64,000 bases of DNA from JBBSNV01 sp964458605 (GCA_964458605.1 CAYWLS010000015.1:1-64000); one strand, 5' to 3'; counted from the stretch's first letter, positions 49,585 to 58,285 are shown. Notes: a model not told the origin generated them from the sequence alone. Numbers and translations: made by a program.

Positions 49585-50942
49585 GGCGGTTCGCCCAGGC
49601 TGCGCCGGCACTGCGCGGCGCAGGCCCCGAGCAGGGCCAGGAACGTCACCGCCACGGCCGGCATCTGCAGGCTGAAATCGACCAGCGCGTGTACGCCCAC
49701 GCCGATCGCCGCCACCGAGCCGGTCAGGCCGAACACGATGCTGCGCCGGCGCCACAGCGCCAGCAGGCAGGGCGCCGCCAGCGCCAGCACGCAGCCGGTG
49801 AGCGCGGCGGCGACGGGAATGCCGCCTTCCAGCGCCAGCTCGAGATAGGTGTTGTGCGCCTTGTCGAGGTTGTAGCCGTGGCGATAGAGCGCGCCGTCGT
49901 TGCCAGCCTCGAACACGCCCTGGAAGCTGCCCAGCCCGTAGCCCAGCAGCGGCCGCTGCCCGATCGCCGCCAGGGTCGGGCCGAAGATGTCGCCGCGCGA
50001 GCCTTCGATGGAGATGCGATCGGTCTCCAGCCGCGTCGCCAGTCCGCTGCCGCCTGCCGCCAGCACCGCCACCAGCGCGGCGCCGCCGCCCAGGATCGCC
50101 AGTGCCAGGCGCCGGCCGCGCAGCGCGCCGCTTGCCGCCAGCCCGATGCCGCCCGCCAGCACCGCCAAGCCGAAGCTGTAGAAGCCGCCGCGCGAGCGCG
50201 TCATCACCAGCGTCACGGCCAGCAGCGCCACCACCAGCACCAGCAGCGCCAGGCCCAGGTCGCCATGCGCGGTGGGGCTGCCGACCCGGTGGCGCGTCGG
50301 CCGGCGCAGCCAGCGGCTGGCGGCCAGGCCCAGCGCCGCCGCCAGGCCGATGCCGATATAGGTGGCGAAGGAATTGCGGTTGATGAAGGGGCCGGTGACG
50401 CTGTCGTGATAGGCGGTCTTGGCAAACCACAGCACCGTGTTCAGCCCGGCTAGCTGCACGACCAGCCCGTACACGGCATAGATCGCGGTGGCCGCCAGCG
50501 TCGCCCAGACCAGCCCCTGCGCGTCGGCGCGACGGCGGCCGTATTCCCAGCCCAGGAACGCCACGCCGCCATAGGCCAGGATGCGCATCAGCGTGGTCCA
50601 GGCGGCGTCGGCATCCAGTCCCAGCCCGGGCGGCGGCGCTTCGTCGAGCAGGGCCGCCGCACGCCGGGCGGCCTCGGGCAGCAGCGGCGGCGGCGCGGGG
50701 GCTATGGTCTGAAACACCAGCCAGGCGATCGCCAGGCCGAACACCGCCGCGATCGGCAGCAGATAGCGATCCGCCGCGCGGCCATGCTCCGAACGCCGTC
50801 GCGCCGCGAAGATCGCCCACAGCACCAGCAGCAGGCCGACCCACAGCGCCATCGCGCTCCACGGCAGCGGCCGGTCGGCGGCGAGCGGCAACGGCACCAG
50901 CACGACCAGACCCAGCAATCCCCAATATGCCAGCCGCGACAT
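49575..50942 (-). CDS. O-antigen ligase/polymerase family membrane protein
   Basis: 455 residues with about 11 hydrophobic segments and the Wzy_C-type periplasmic loop: TGPFINRNSFATYIGIGLAA, TRSRGGFYSFGLAVL, RPLLGYGLGSFQGVF and KAHNTYLELALEGGIPVA, the conserved HNxYLExxxxxG region. It would polymerise or ligate the polysaccharide made at this locus. It is on the opposite strand to the export genes. No glycosyltransferase is in the window. Confidence 0.9.
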   Translation of the reverse strand: MSRLAYWGLLGLVVLVPLPLAADRPLPWSAMALWVGLLLVLWAIFAARRRSEHGRAADRYLLPIAAVFGLAIAWLVFQTIAPAPPPLLPEAARRAAALLDEAPPPGLGLDADAAWTTLMRILAYGGVAFLGWEYGRRRADAQGLVWATLAATAIYAVYGLVVQLAGLNTVLWFAKTAYHDSVTGPFINRNSFATYIGIGLAAALGLAASRWLRRPTRHRVGSPTAHGDLGLALLVLVVALLAVTLVMTRSRGGFYSFGLAVLAGGIGLAASGALRGRRLALAILGGGAALVAVLAAGGSGLATRLETDRISIEGSRGDIFGPTLAAIGQRPLLGYGLGSFQGVFEAGNDGALYRHGYNLDKAHNTYLELALEGGIPVAAALTGCVLALAAPCLLALWRRRSIVFGLTGSVAAIGVGVHALVDFSLQMPAVAVTFLALLGACAAQCRRSLGEPPQS

Positions 50943-50975
50943 CGCCCCAGTCCGGTTGCAGCCCCGCCAGCAACC

Positions 50976-51000
50976 TAGAGCGGATCGCCGGCCGGTGGAA
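50976..51000. repeat. Partial TAGAGCGGAT-type repeat
   Basis: Only the left end (TAGAGCGGATCGCCGG...GTGGAAGC) of the element is present, without the matching right half. It heads a run of three such elements in 220 bases. Confidence 0.55.
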
Positions 51001-51051
51001 GCATGGCCAGCACCGCGCCCGGCGCCTCTCGCGCTCGTGACCGCGGACCGG

Positions 51052-51116
51052 TAGAGCGGATCACGAGCGGATGGAAGCGCGACAACGCTTCCATCCGATC
51101 AGGTGAATCCGCTCTA
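51052..51116. repeat. TAGAGCGGAT-type palindromic repeat, copy D
   Basis: 65-bp element with ends TAGAGCGGATCAC and GGTGAATCCGCTCTA and an inner hairpin GGAAGCG-ACAA-CGCTTCC. Same subfamily as 26234-26298. Confidence 0.85.
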
Positions 51117-51127
51117 TTCCTCAAGTG

Positions 51128-51190
51128 TAGAGCGGATTCACGCCTTTTGACGGAATCCCGGACGATTCCGTCAAAAGGCGATTTGCTCTA
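51128..51190. repeat. TAGAGCGGAT-type palindromic repeat, copy E
   Basis: 63-bp element with ends TAGAGCGGATTCACGCC and GGCGATTTGCTCTA and an inner palindrome TTTTGACGGAATC...GATTCCGTCAAAA. Same subfamily as 2049-2107. It ends ten bases before the nucleotidyltransferase ATG. Confidence 0.85.
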
Positions 51191-51200
51191 GCATTGGCCG

Positions 51201-52319
51201 ATGCGCGAACTGGCCCGCCAGGACCGGCTGTGGGGCGAATTTCTGTGGCGCGGCCTGCTGGGCGCGACGCCCCTGGCCGCGGTCGGCGATGCGCCTGCGG
51301 CGACAGAACAAGCGATGCCGGCCGGGGCGCCGCCGGCGCCGCTGCTGGCGCGCGCCATGCGCTTTGCGCCGCCGGCAAGCCTGGTCGCCATCCTGGGGCA
51401 GCGCGCCGATGCTACCCTTGTTTTGCAGGCGCGCGAGATCGAGCAGTTCTGCCGCTACATGCTGTCGCGCCAGTTGCAGGCGATGCGCTGGCTGGAGGAG
51501 GCGGGTATCGCGGTGGTGGCGATGAAGGGGCTGGCGGCAGCGCTGTCGGACTGGCCGCATCCCGCCCAGCGCATTGTCGGCGATCTCGATCTGCTGGTGC
51601 AGCGCCAGGCGCTGCCGGCGATCGTGGCGCTGTTCGGGCGACACGGCTTTCGCTTCGGCGGCGTGCTGAAGTCGCACTGGGGCTTCATGCCCGATGCGAG
51701 CTATTTGCCGTTCCATTCGCCCGACGGGGTATGCAACATCGACCTGCATGTCGAACCCGATTCCTATCCCCTGCACGAGGGGCTGGACGCGGCGGCGGTG
51801 TTCGCCGGCGCCGCTTCGCTGAGCTGGCGCGGCCAGACCATCCGCATCCCCGCCGCCGAACACAGCCTGCTGATCGCGGTCGCCAATCTGGCCAAGGACA
51901 AGTTCGCGCTGGGCAGCGCGCGCAAGCTGATCGACATCGCCCGCCTGCTGCAGCGCGCCGCTGCCGTCGATTGGGCGCAGATCGAATCGCGAGCGAGACG
52001 GGCCCGGCTGCTGCTGCCGCTGCACACGGCGCTGTCGCTGGCGGTGACGCTGGGGCTGGCCGCCGATCGCGTGCCGCAGCGCTGGCGCGCGCCGCCGCCG
52101 GGCCGGCTGCGCAAGCGGGCCTGGCGCAGCCTGCAGCGCCAATGGCGGGGATTCGACGAGCGTGCAGCGCCGCTGCCGGCGCTGCTGGCGCGCGAATGGC
52201 TTCTGGCCGCTCACCCGGGCGTGGCCGCCCGGCTGTCGCTGCGCCGGCTGCGCGGGCTGGTGGTGCCGCGCTCGGGCGTGCCGCCGCAGGCCGCCGACAA
52301 TCCGGCGCTGCTGTCTTGA
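51201..52319 (+). CDS. Nucleotidyltransferase-family protein (NTP_transf_5 type)
   Basis: 372 residues. The nucleotidyltransferase signature is IVGDLDLLV (Asp128, Asp130), preceded by AMKG (residues 107-110) and followed by the CNIDLHVEP acidic strand. An Arg-rich C-terminal part ends near SGVPPQ. Proteins of this type are found with HprK-like and PqqD-like genes in polysaccharide loci; that pair lies 14 kb away here. The substrate is unknown. The ATG at 51201 has no obvious Shine-Dalgarno and abuts a palindromic repeat. Confidence 0.83.
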   Translation: MRELARQDRLWGEFLWRGLLGATPLAAVGDAPAATEQAMPAGAPPAPLLARAMRFAPPASLVAILGQRADATLVLQAREIEQFCRYMLSRQLQAMRWLEEAGIAVVAMKGLAAALSDWPHPAQRIVGDLDLLVQRQALPAIVALFGRHGFRFGGVLKSHWGFMPDASYLPFHSPDGVCNIDLHVEPDSYPLHEGLDAAAVFAGAASLSWRGQTIRIPAAEHSLLIAVANLAKDKFALGSARKLIDIARLLQRAAAVDWAQIESRARRARLLLPLHTALSLAVTLGLAADRVPQRWRAPPPGRLRKRAWRSLQRQWRGFDERAAPLPALLAREWLLAAHPGVAARLSLRRLRGLVVPRSGVPPQAADNPALLS

Positions 52320-52406
52320 TCGCCGGCCCTCGCTCGACGCGCCGCCGGTTTTGATTCACAATTGCGCCATCGGCCGCGCCACCCGTTCCATCGATCGCCC
52401 CATCGC

Positions 52407-53042
52407 ATGAGCTCCAAAGTTCCCCTGGCCGGCAGTTTCGACATCGAGGCCTATTTCGCCGCCGAGCTGGACCAACACGCTCGCGCGCTCGATGCCACCC
52501 GCGCGCTGGGCGGCCAATTCGCGCGGCTGGTCGAAGCCTGCAGCGGCGCCATCACCGGCGGCGGCAAGATCCTGCTGTTCGGCAATGGCGGCAGCGCCGC
52601 CGACGCGCAGCACCTGGCGGCCGAGCTGACCGTGCGCTACCGCCGCAACCGGCGCGCCCTGCCGGCGATCGCGCTGACCACCGACAGTTCGGCGCTGACG
52701 GCGATCGGCAACGATCTGGGCTTCGAGCAGCTGTTCGCGCGGCAGATCGAGGCGCTGGGCCGGCCGGGCGACGTGGCGCTGGGCATCTCGACCTCCGGCC
52801 GCAGCGCCAACGTGCTGTCGGCGCTGGAACGGGCCCGCGCCGACGGCCTGGTGGCTGCGGCGATGGGCGGCGGCGACGGCGGGGGGCTGGCGGGGCTGGC
52901 CGATCCGCTGCTGCTGGTGCCGTCCACCGTGACGGCGCGCATCCAGGAAATGCACATCCTGCTCGGCCAGGCGCTGTGCGGCGCCATCGAGATCGCACTG
53001 GGCCTGGCGCCGGCGGATGCCCCGCGCGGAGCTTTCGATTGA
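52407..53042 (+). CDS. gmhA: Phosphoheptose isomerase-like SIS protein GmhA
   Basis: Converts sedoheptulose 7-phosphate to D-glycero-D-manno-heptose 7-phosphate. 211 residues. SIS-domain motifs are ILLFGNGGSAADAQHLAAEL, the LTTDSSALTAIGNDLGFEQLF segment, GISTSGRSANVL and the C-terminal QEMHILLGQALC with metal-binding Glu/His. The ATG at 52407 is chosen because it begins the conserved part. The following hldE overlaps its stop, giving a two-gene ADP-heptose operon. Confidence 0.93.
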   Translation: MSSKVPLAGSFDIEAYFAAELDQHARALDATRALGGQFARLVEACSGAITGGGKILLFGNGGSAADAQHLAAELTVRYRRNRRALPAIALTTDSSALTAIGNDLGFEQLFARQIEALGRPGDVALGISTSGRSANVLSALERARADGLVAAAMGGGDGGGLAGLADPLLLVPSTVTARIQEMHILLGQALCGAIEIALGLAPADAPRGAFD

Positions 53043-54592
53043 GCGCGCCGCCGGCCGATCCGCCATTGGATCCCCTCGACTGGCTCGACCGGCTCGCCAA
53101 GGTCCGCGTGCTGGTGGTGGGCGACGTCATGCTCGACCGCTTCGTCTACGGCAGCGTCGATCGCATCTCGCCGGAAGGCCCGATCGGCATCCTGCGCGTG
53201 CATCGCCAGCAGAGCGCGCTGGGCGGCGCCGGCAATGTGGCGCGCAACCTGGCGGCGCTGGGCGCGCGCGCCGGCCTGATCGCGGTGATCGGGCGCGACG
53301 AGGCCGGGGCCGAGCTGCGCCGGCTGGTCGGCGCGCAGAAGCGCATCGTGAGCGGCCTGGTGGCCGAGCCCGGTCGCATCACCACCATCAAGACGCGCTT
53401 TATCGGCGGCGCCCAGCAATTGCTGCGCGCCGACTGGGAGAGCGAGGCGGCGCTGGCAGCGACGACGCGGGCCAGGGTGCTGGCGCGGGCGACGCGCGCT
53501 CTGGCGCGCTGCGACGTGCTGGTGCTGTCGGATTACGGCAAGGGCGTGCTGGGCGGCGACATGGCGGCGCGGCTGATCCGCGCCGCGCGGCGCGCCGGCA
53601 AGAAGGTGCTGGTCGATCCCAAGGGCAGCGACTATGGCCGTTACGCCGGCGCCAGCCTGCTGACGCCCAACGGCCGCGAGCTGGCCGAGGCCACCGGCCT
53701 GCCGACCGGCAGCGATGCCGAAGTCGAACGCGCCGCGCGCCAGCTGATCGCGCGTCACCGCTTCGGCGCGGTGCTGGCAACGCGCTCCAGCCGCGGCATG
53801 ACCTTGGTGGCGGGAACCGCCGGGCCGGTCCATATCCGCGCCGACGCCCGCGAGGTGTTCGACGTCGCCGGCGCCGGCGACACGGCGATGGCGGCGGTGG
53901 CTGCCGCCATCGGTGCGGGTGCGCCGCTGGAGATCGCCGCGCTGCTCGGCAACGAGGCCGCCGGCGTCGTCGTCGGCAAGATCGGCACCGCCACCGTCGC
54001 CTTGCCCGAGCTGCGCGTCGCCCTGTCGCGCCAGCGCGCGCGCCAGGGCGAAGCCAAGCTGATGTCGCTCGAGGATGCCGCGTTGCTGGCGGCGCGCTGG
54101 CGGCGCGGCGGATTGAAGGTCGGCTTCACCAACGGCTGTTTCGACCTGCTGCATCCGGGCCATGTCGGGCTGCTGCGCCAGGCGCGCGCCGCCTGCGACC
54201 GGCTGATCGTGGGATTGAACAGCGATCGCTCGGTGCGCCGCCTGAAAGGCCAAGGCCGACCCGTGCAACGCCAGCAGGCGCGCGGCACGCTGCTGGCCTC
54301 GCTGAGCGACGTCGATGCCGTGGTGATCTTCGAACAGGACACGCCGATGGCGCTGATCGAGACGCTGCGGCCGGATCTGCTGGTCAAGGGCGCCGACTAT
54401 CGCGAGAGCGAGGTGGTGGGGGCTGCCCTGGTGCGCTCCTATGGCGGCCAGGTGTTGTTGGCCAGGCTCAGTCCCGGCCACTCCACCACGGGCACGATCG
54501 GGCAGCTGCGCGACAACGCGGCCGCTGCCGCCCGGCCGGCGCCGCGTCGGCGCCGGGCCCGGCGAAAAAAGCCCGCTGGACCGGTGGCTTAG
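53039..54592 (+). CDS. hldE: Bifunctional heptose 7-phosphate kinase/heptose 1-phosphate adenylyltransferase HldE
   Basis: 517 residues. The N-terminal PfkB-type kinase has LVVGDVMLDRFVYG, QSALGGAGNVARNLAALG and DVAGAGDTAMAAV; the C-terminal adenylyltransferase has GFTNGCFDLLHPGHVGLL. Start is a TTG at 53039 with GGAG upstream; TTGA overlaps the gmhA stop, so translation is coupled. No ATG lies closer to the conserved start. The product is ADP-heptose for LPS core or another heptosylated glycan. The phosphatase GmhB is not in the window. Confidence 0.93.
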   Translation: MSAPPADPPLDPLDWLDRLAKVRVLVVGDVMLDRFVYGSVDRISPEGPIGILRVHRQQSALGGAGNVARNLAALGARAGLIAVIGRDEAGAELRRLVGAQKRIVSGLVAEPGRITTIKTRFIGGAQQLLRADWESEAALAATTRARVLARATRALARCDVLVLSDYGKGVLGGDMAARLIRAARRAGKKVLVDPKGSDYGRYAGASLLTPNGRELAEATGLPTGSDAEVERAARQLIARHRFGAVLATRSSRGMTLVAGTAGPVHIRADAREVFDVAGAGDTAMAAVAAAIGAGAPLEIAALLGNEAAGVVVGKIGTATVALPELRVALSRQRARQGEAKLMSLEDAALLAARWRRGGLKVGFTNGCFDLLHPGHVGLLRQARAACDRLIVGLNSDRSVRRLKGQGRPVQRQQARGTLLASLSDVDAVVIFEQDTPMALIETLRPDLLVKGADYRESEVVGAALVRSYGGQVLLARLSPGHSTTGTIGQLRDNAAAAARPAPRRRRARRKKPAGPVA

Positions 54593-54737
54593 CTGCTCCA
54601 AGGGTCAGTTGCAATGCGAAAATCTGCCTTTACCGCCAAGCCGGTATCTGGCATTCTGACGCTCTGTCACCTGCCCGGTTTCGAGGCCGCCGGCATCCCG
54701 CCGCGACCCGCCGGATCGAACCGTTAGAGCGCGACAC

Positions 54738-54950
54738 ATGGCCGAGCAAGAACGCAGTTCCAGCGACAAGGATGGCGGGGTGTCGCGTCGACGCGCTCTG
54801 GCCAGACTCGGCATTGCCGGCGTCGTGGCCTATGCCGCGCCCTCGGTGCTGCGCATCAACCGCAACGTCAATGCGCAGATCATGTTCTCCACCCCTTGCC
54901 CGCAGCAGGACAACAATCCGACCAACAACCCGCCGACCTGCCCGCCGTAA
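54738..54950 (+). CDS. Short protein with Tat-like signal and Cys/Pro/Asn tail
   Basis: 70 residues. A charged N-terminus (about 15 residues) is followed by SRRRALARLGIAGVVAYAAP, a twin-arginine-like signal, and a short tail with NVNAQIMFSTPCPQQDNN...PTCPP. The two cysteines are the only ones. After signal removal only about 20-25 residues would remain. No family was recognised. It follows the ADP-heptose genes by 145 bases and could be a substrate of the PqqD/HprK-like proteins, which is speculation from context. Confidence 0.6.
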   Translation: MAEQERSSSDKDGGVSRRRALARLGIAGVVAYAAPSVLRINRNVNAQIMFSTPCPQQDNNPTNNPPTCPP

Positions 54951-55094
54951 TTCGGCGCAGGGCGGCAGTTGCGCGCGGCCCTGCGGGGCCGCTTTCGTTT
55001 TGCGGCAGGAAGAACGCCTGCCGGCCGGCGCGCGGCTTCATCGCAGAGGTCGGAACGGAGAGAAGCCGCGAGCGCGATCCGATCGCGGATGGTT

Positions 55095-55709
55095 TCAGGC
55101 GCGCCGCACCCAGCGCACCGGGCTGGCCCAGTCGATCTTGACGCCGTTCAACGGCGGGACGTGGTGCGACACCAGGATGTAGCGGCCGCGCTGCGAATCG
55201 CGCATCACCCGTCGCAGCAGCATTGGCCCGTCGGCCACCTTGACGACGCATTCGCGCGCCAGGAATTCGCTCTCGGGCAGGGCCAGGCTGCGGACATAGA
55301 AGATCACATCGCCGTTCTGATAGACGGGATAGAGGCCATCGCCTTCGATCTGCAGCGCCACGGTGCCGGCGATGCCGACCGGCGCCTCGGTCTTCTCCAC
55401 CGGCCGGTCGGGTTGCTGTTCGCCGTACAGATGGATCTGCGCGCTGCCGCCGACGCGTCCCAGCAGCGGCGCGGCATGCACGCCCGGATCGCTCGCTTCG
55501 CCGTAGCGGAAATAGGCGGGCGAAAGCTGGGTCAGCGCGGCCAGGCGCTGCAGCGCCTTTTCGTCCGGATCGTAGAAGCCTTTTTCCCAGCGATGCACGG
55601 TGGGTTGGGTCACACCCAGCTGATCGGCAAAATGCTGCTGCGTGAGGCCCAGCATCTTGCGCGCCCCCCGGATCCGTTCGCCCAACTCGGCGTTCTTCAT
55701 ATCCATCAT
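55095..55709 (-). CDS. XRE regulator with S24/LexA-like domain lacking the catalytic Ser
   Basis: 204 residues. An XRE helix-turn-helix (GLTQQHFADQLGVTQPTVHR) covers about 10-65. The C-terminal half has the S24 beta fold (ALQIEGDGLYPVYQNGDVIF and VVKVADGPMLLRRVMRD). Where self-cleaving members have GDSM, this protein has GDGL, so autocleavage is unlikely and it would work by ligand binding or constitutively. Upstream (55742-55768) two AACAACrYATTG direct repeats may be operators. It is divergent from nothing nearby; the Sel1 gene follows the same strand upstream. Confidence 0.85.
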   Translation of the reverse strand: MMDMKNAELGERIRGARKMLGLTQQHFADQLGVTQPTVHRWEKGFYDPDEKALQRLAALTQLSPAYFRYGEASDPGVHAAPLLGRVGGSAQIHLYGEQQPDRPVEKTEAPVGIAGTVALQIEGDGLYPVYQNGDVIFYVRSLALPESEFLARECVVKVADGPMLLRRVMRDSQRGRYILVSHHVPPLNGVKIDWASPVRWVRRA

Positions 55710-55841
55710 GTCAAGCGGTCGTCTGAGGCAGACCTAAACAACACATTGGCGAACAACGTATTGCTTGCGGACGGCAGGCCGCCGTCCTGCCCAATCTATA
55801 CGGGGCAAATGTGCGATGCACCTGACAACAGCCGGGAAAGC

Positions 55842-57242
55842 TTATCTCGACTTGTAGAGCGGGACCGGCCCGCCATCGGCCGGGGAGGCCGGTTGCGAAC
55901 CGTTCGCGCCATTGGGCGTGGTCAAATAGGGGGTGTTGTCGATGCCGTTGACATAGGGCTGCGGCCGCGCCGGCATCGGCGAAGGCCCGGCGAGCGGCGG
56001 CAGCGCCGCCGGCCCCAGAGGGGAAACGGCAGGGCCGGGTGGCGGGGTTGCGGTCGAGGGCGTGGCCGGAAGCTGTTGCGGCCGGGTGGCGGCGCTGGGC
56101 GCGATCAGCGGAATGTCGTTGGCGCGTTCGAAGCGCGGCCGGAATTCGTTGGCCGCGGTCTCGGCCTTGGCGATCTGTGCCGGCGTCAGCTGCTTGGCCA
56201 TGGCGGCGCGCACGCTGGCGGCGCGGACGAAGCGGTTGCGCTCGGCCAGCAGCATCCACTTGTAGGCTTCGACCGGGTCGCGCTCGACGCCGACGCCGCC
56301 GGCCAGGAACACTCCGATCAGATACATCGCATCGGTCTGGCCCTGCAGCGCGGCGCGGTGCAGCCAGCTATAGGCGACCGGCAGGTTGCGCTCGACCCCG
56401 GCGCCGGTGAAATAGGCATTGCCGTATTTGAGCTGGGCCATCGCCATGCCCTGCTGGGCGGCCATGCCGTACCATTTGACCGCCTGGCCGAGATCGGGCT
56501 GGCCGGCAATGCCGCCCACCAGCATGTCGCCCAGCGCCAGCTGCGCCTCGTCCAGCCCGGCCTGGGCGGCGCGGGTCATCAGCTCGACCGCCTGCTTGGC
56601 GTCGGGCGCCACGCCGCGGCCATTGGCCAGCGCCAGCGCGAAGCGGTATTGGCCCAGCATGTTGTTCTGGTCGGCCGCGAGCTTGTAGAGGCGCGCCGCT
56701 TCGGTGGGATTGGGCGGACCGAGCCGGCCGGTGTCGTACAGCCGGCCCAGCGCATAGGCCGCCAGCGGATCGTTCGACTTGATCGCCTCGCCGTACCAAT
56801 AGGCCGCACGCTTGTCGTCCTGCGGCACGCCGCGACCCACGGCGTAGGCGGTGCCGATATTGTATTGCGCCCGGGCCAGCTTCAGCTGGGCGGCCTGCTC
56901 GAACAGCGCCGCGGCCCGCGTGTCGTCGCGGCTGACGCCCTCGCCGGCGCTGTAGAGATAGCCCAGCTGGTTCATCGCCTCGGCATTGCCCTGGCGCGTG
57001 GCGCGGTCGAACCACATGGCGGCGAGGCGCGGGTCGCGGCCCACGCCGGCGGCGTTGAGATAGGCCAGGCCGATCTCGAGTTGCGCCTGCGGGTCGCCCG
57101 ATTCGGCGGCGGCGCGCAAGGCGGCGTCCTGGGCCTGGACCGGGCGCGCCAGGCCAGCGCAGGTGAGGGCAACGAGTAGCGAAATCGATAGGAGACGCAC
57201 CGGCGGCATGAGGACGGCGAACGCCGACGATACGGACTGCAT
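55842..57242 (-). CDS. Exported Sel1-repeat protein
   Basis: 466 residues; the signal peptide ends ARPVQAQ. Start at 57242 or at the internal ATG 57209, the latter giving a more standard signal. About eight Sel1-like helical repeats follow (GDPQAQLEIGLAYLNAAGVG, GNAEAMNQLGYLYSAGEGVS, DAMYLIGVFLAGGVGVERDP). The last 110 residues are Pro/Ala-rich. It is probably a periplasmic scaffold; in alphaproteobacteria such proteins link to exopolysaccharide or cell-envelope control, though no partner is identified here. Confidence 0.87.
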   Translation of the reverse strand: MQSVSSAFAVLMPPVRLLSISLLVALTCAGLARPVQAQDAALRAAAESGDPQAQLEIGLAYLNAAGVGRDPRLAAMWFDRATRQGNAEAMNQLGYLYSAGEGVSRDDTRAAALFEQAAQLKLARAQYNIGTAYAVGRGVPQDDKRAAYWYGEAIKSNDPLAAYALGRLYDTGRLGPPNPTEAARLYKLAADQNNMLGQYRFALALANGRGVAPDAKQAVELMTRAAQAGLDEAQLALGDMLVGGIAGQPDLGQAVKWYGMAAQQGMAMAQLKYGNAYFTGAGVERNLPVAYSWLHRAALQGQTDAMYLIGVFLAGGVGVERDPVEAYKWMLLAERNRFVRAASVRAAMAKQLTPAQIAKAETAANEFRPRFERANDIPLIAPSAATRPQQLPATPSTATPPPGPAVSPLGPAALPPLAGPSPMPARPQPYVNGIDNTPYLTTPNGANGSQPASPADGGPVPLYKSR

Positions 57243-57568
57243 ATCCCATCATAAGCGCGCGGCGCCACGATTGCGCAATGCCAAAAAGGTCCGCGAATCG
57301 GCTGCCGCGCTGCCCCGGCGGCCGGCCCCACAACCCCCCGCCGCCGCCCCGATTGCGGCCGCGGTCAGCCATATGTCAGCCAGGCTTCCGCGTCGGTCGG
57401 TCGAACCGCCGAAGGGAGCCGTTGCGTGCCTGCGTGCGCAAATCTCGTGCCTAATTTATGGGCGGCCGGCCAGCGACTGTGGCGCATGCACCGCAAGGCG
57501 GGCGATAACGGTTCTCAACCGCCGCAGTTGCGTTGACCTGAGAGATACCGCTTCAGCAAACTGATGCG
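57243..57568. other. Non-coding gap between the Sel1 gene and cytochrome b561
   Basis: 326 bases between divergent genes. A TTGACC hexamer lies at 57534-57539 in CGTTGACCTGAGAG, but no matching -10 is obvious. I see no RNA gene, terminator or small ORF with a ribosome site. Confidence 0.4.
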
Positions 57569-58252
57569 ATGACATCCACACAATCGGCGCTGCGCGCCGT
57601 TCGCATCTGGGATCTGCCGACTCGCCTTTTCCACTGGCTGCTGGTCGTGCTGTTCGCGTTTTCCTATATCAGCGGCGAGATCGGCGACGACATGCTGCGC
57701 TGGCACTTCCTGTCCGGCTACGCGATCATGACCTTGGTGCTCTATCGCATCGTGTGGGGCTTCGTCGGCAGCCGCACCGCGCGCTTTTCGGATTTCATCA
57801 AAGGGCCGGGCGTCACGCTGCATCATCTGCGCGACATGTTCAGCACCGCGCGCAGCAGGGACGTCGGGCACAATCCGCTGGGCGGTCTGATGATCGTCGC
57901 GCTTCTGCTGCTGCTGCTGGTGCAAGTGATCACCGGACTGTTCGCGCAGGACCGCAATCTCAATTTCGGACCGCTGGCGCTGCTGGTGTCCGACAAGACC
58001 AGTCATTTCCTGAAGGAAATCCACGAGACCACCGTCAACATCCTGCTGGTGCTGATCGGCCTGCACGTCGCGGCGGTGCTGTTCTATCTGGTGTTCAAGC
58101 GCGAGAACCTGGTGGTGGCCATGTTCAGCGGCGAGAAGCAGCTCGACCTGCCGCCCGGCATGGAGCCCAAGCAGTCGAGCCCGTATCTGGCGCTGCTGGT
58201 GCTGATCGTGTGCGCCGCGATCGTCTATGGAATCGTCCGGCTGGGCGGCTAG
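57569..58252 (+). CDS. Cytochrome b561-type di-heme membrane protein
   Basis: 227 residues, four to five TM helices. Heme-ligand histidines are expected in LPTRLFHWLLVVLF, DDMLRWHFLSGYAIM and the later FLKEIHETTVNILLVLIGLH pair. It may pass electrons from quinol to the cytochrome c' encoded just beyond on the other strand (33 bases between stops). A short ATG-CGA-TGA precedes the true ATG at 57569. Confidence 0.88.
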   Translation: MTSTQSALRAVRIWDLPTRLFHWLLVVLFAFSYISGEIGDDMLRWHFLSGYAIMTLVLYRIVWGFVGSRTARFSDFIKGPGVTLHHLRDMFSTARSRDVGHNPLGGLMIVALLLLLLVQVITGLFAQDRNLNFGPLALLVSDKTSHFLKEIHETTVNILLVLIGLHVAAVLFYLVFKRENLVVAMFSGEKQLDLPPGMEPKQSSPYLALLVLIVCAAIVYGIVRLGG

Positions 58253-58285
58253 GCCCAGCGCCCGCCGTCCAGCCGGACGCCGCCA

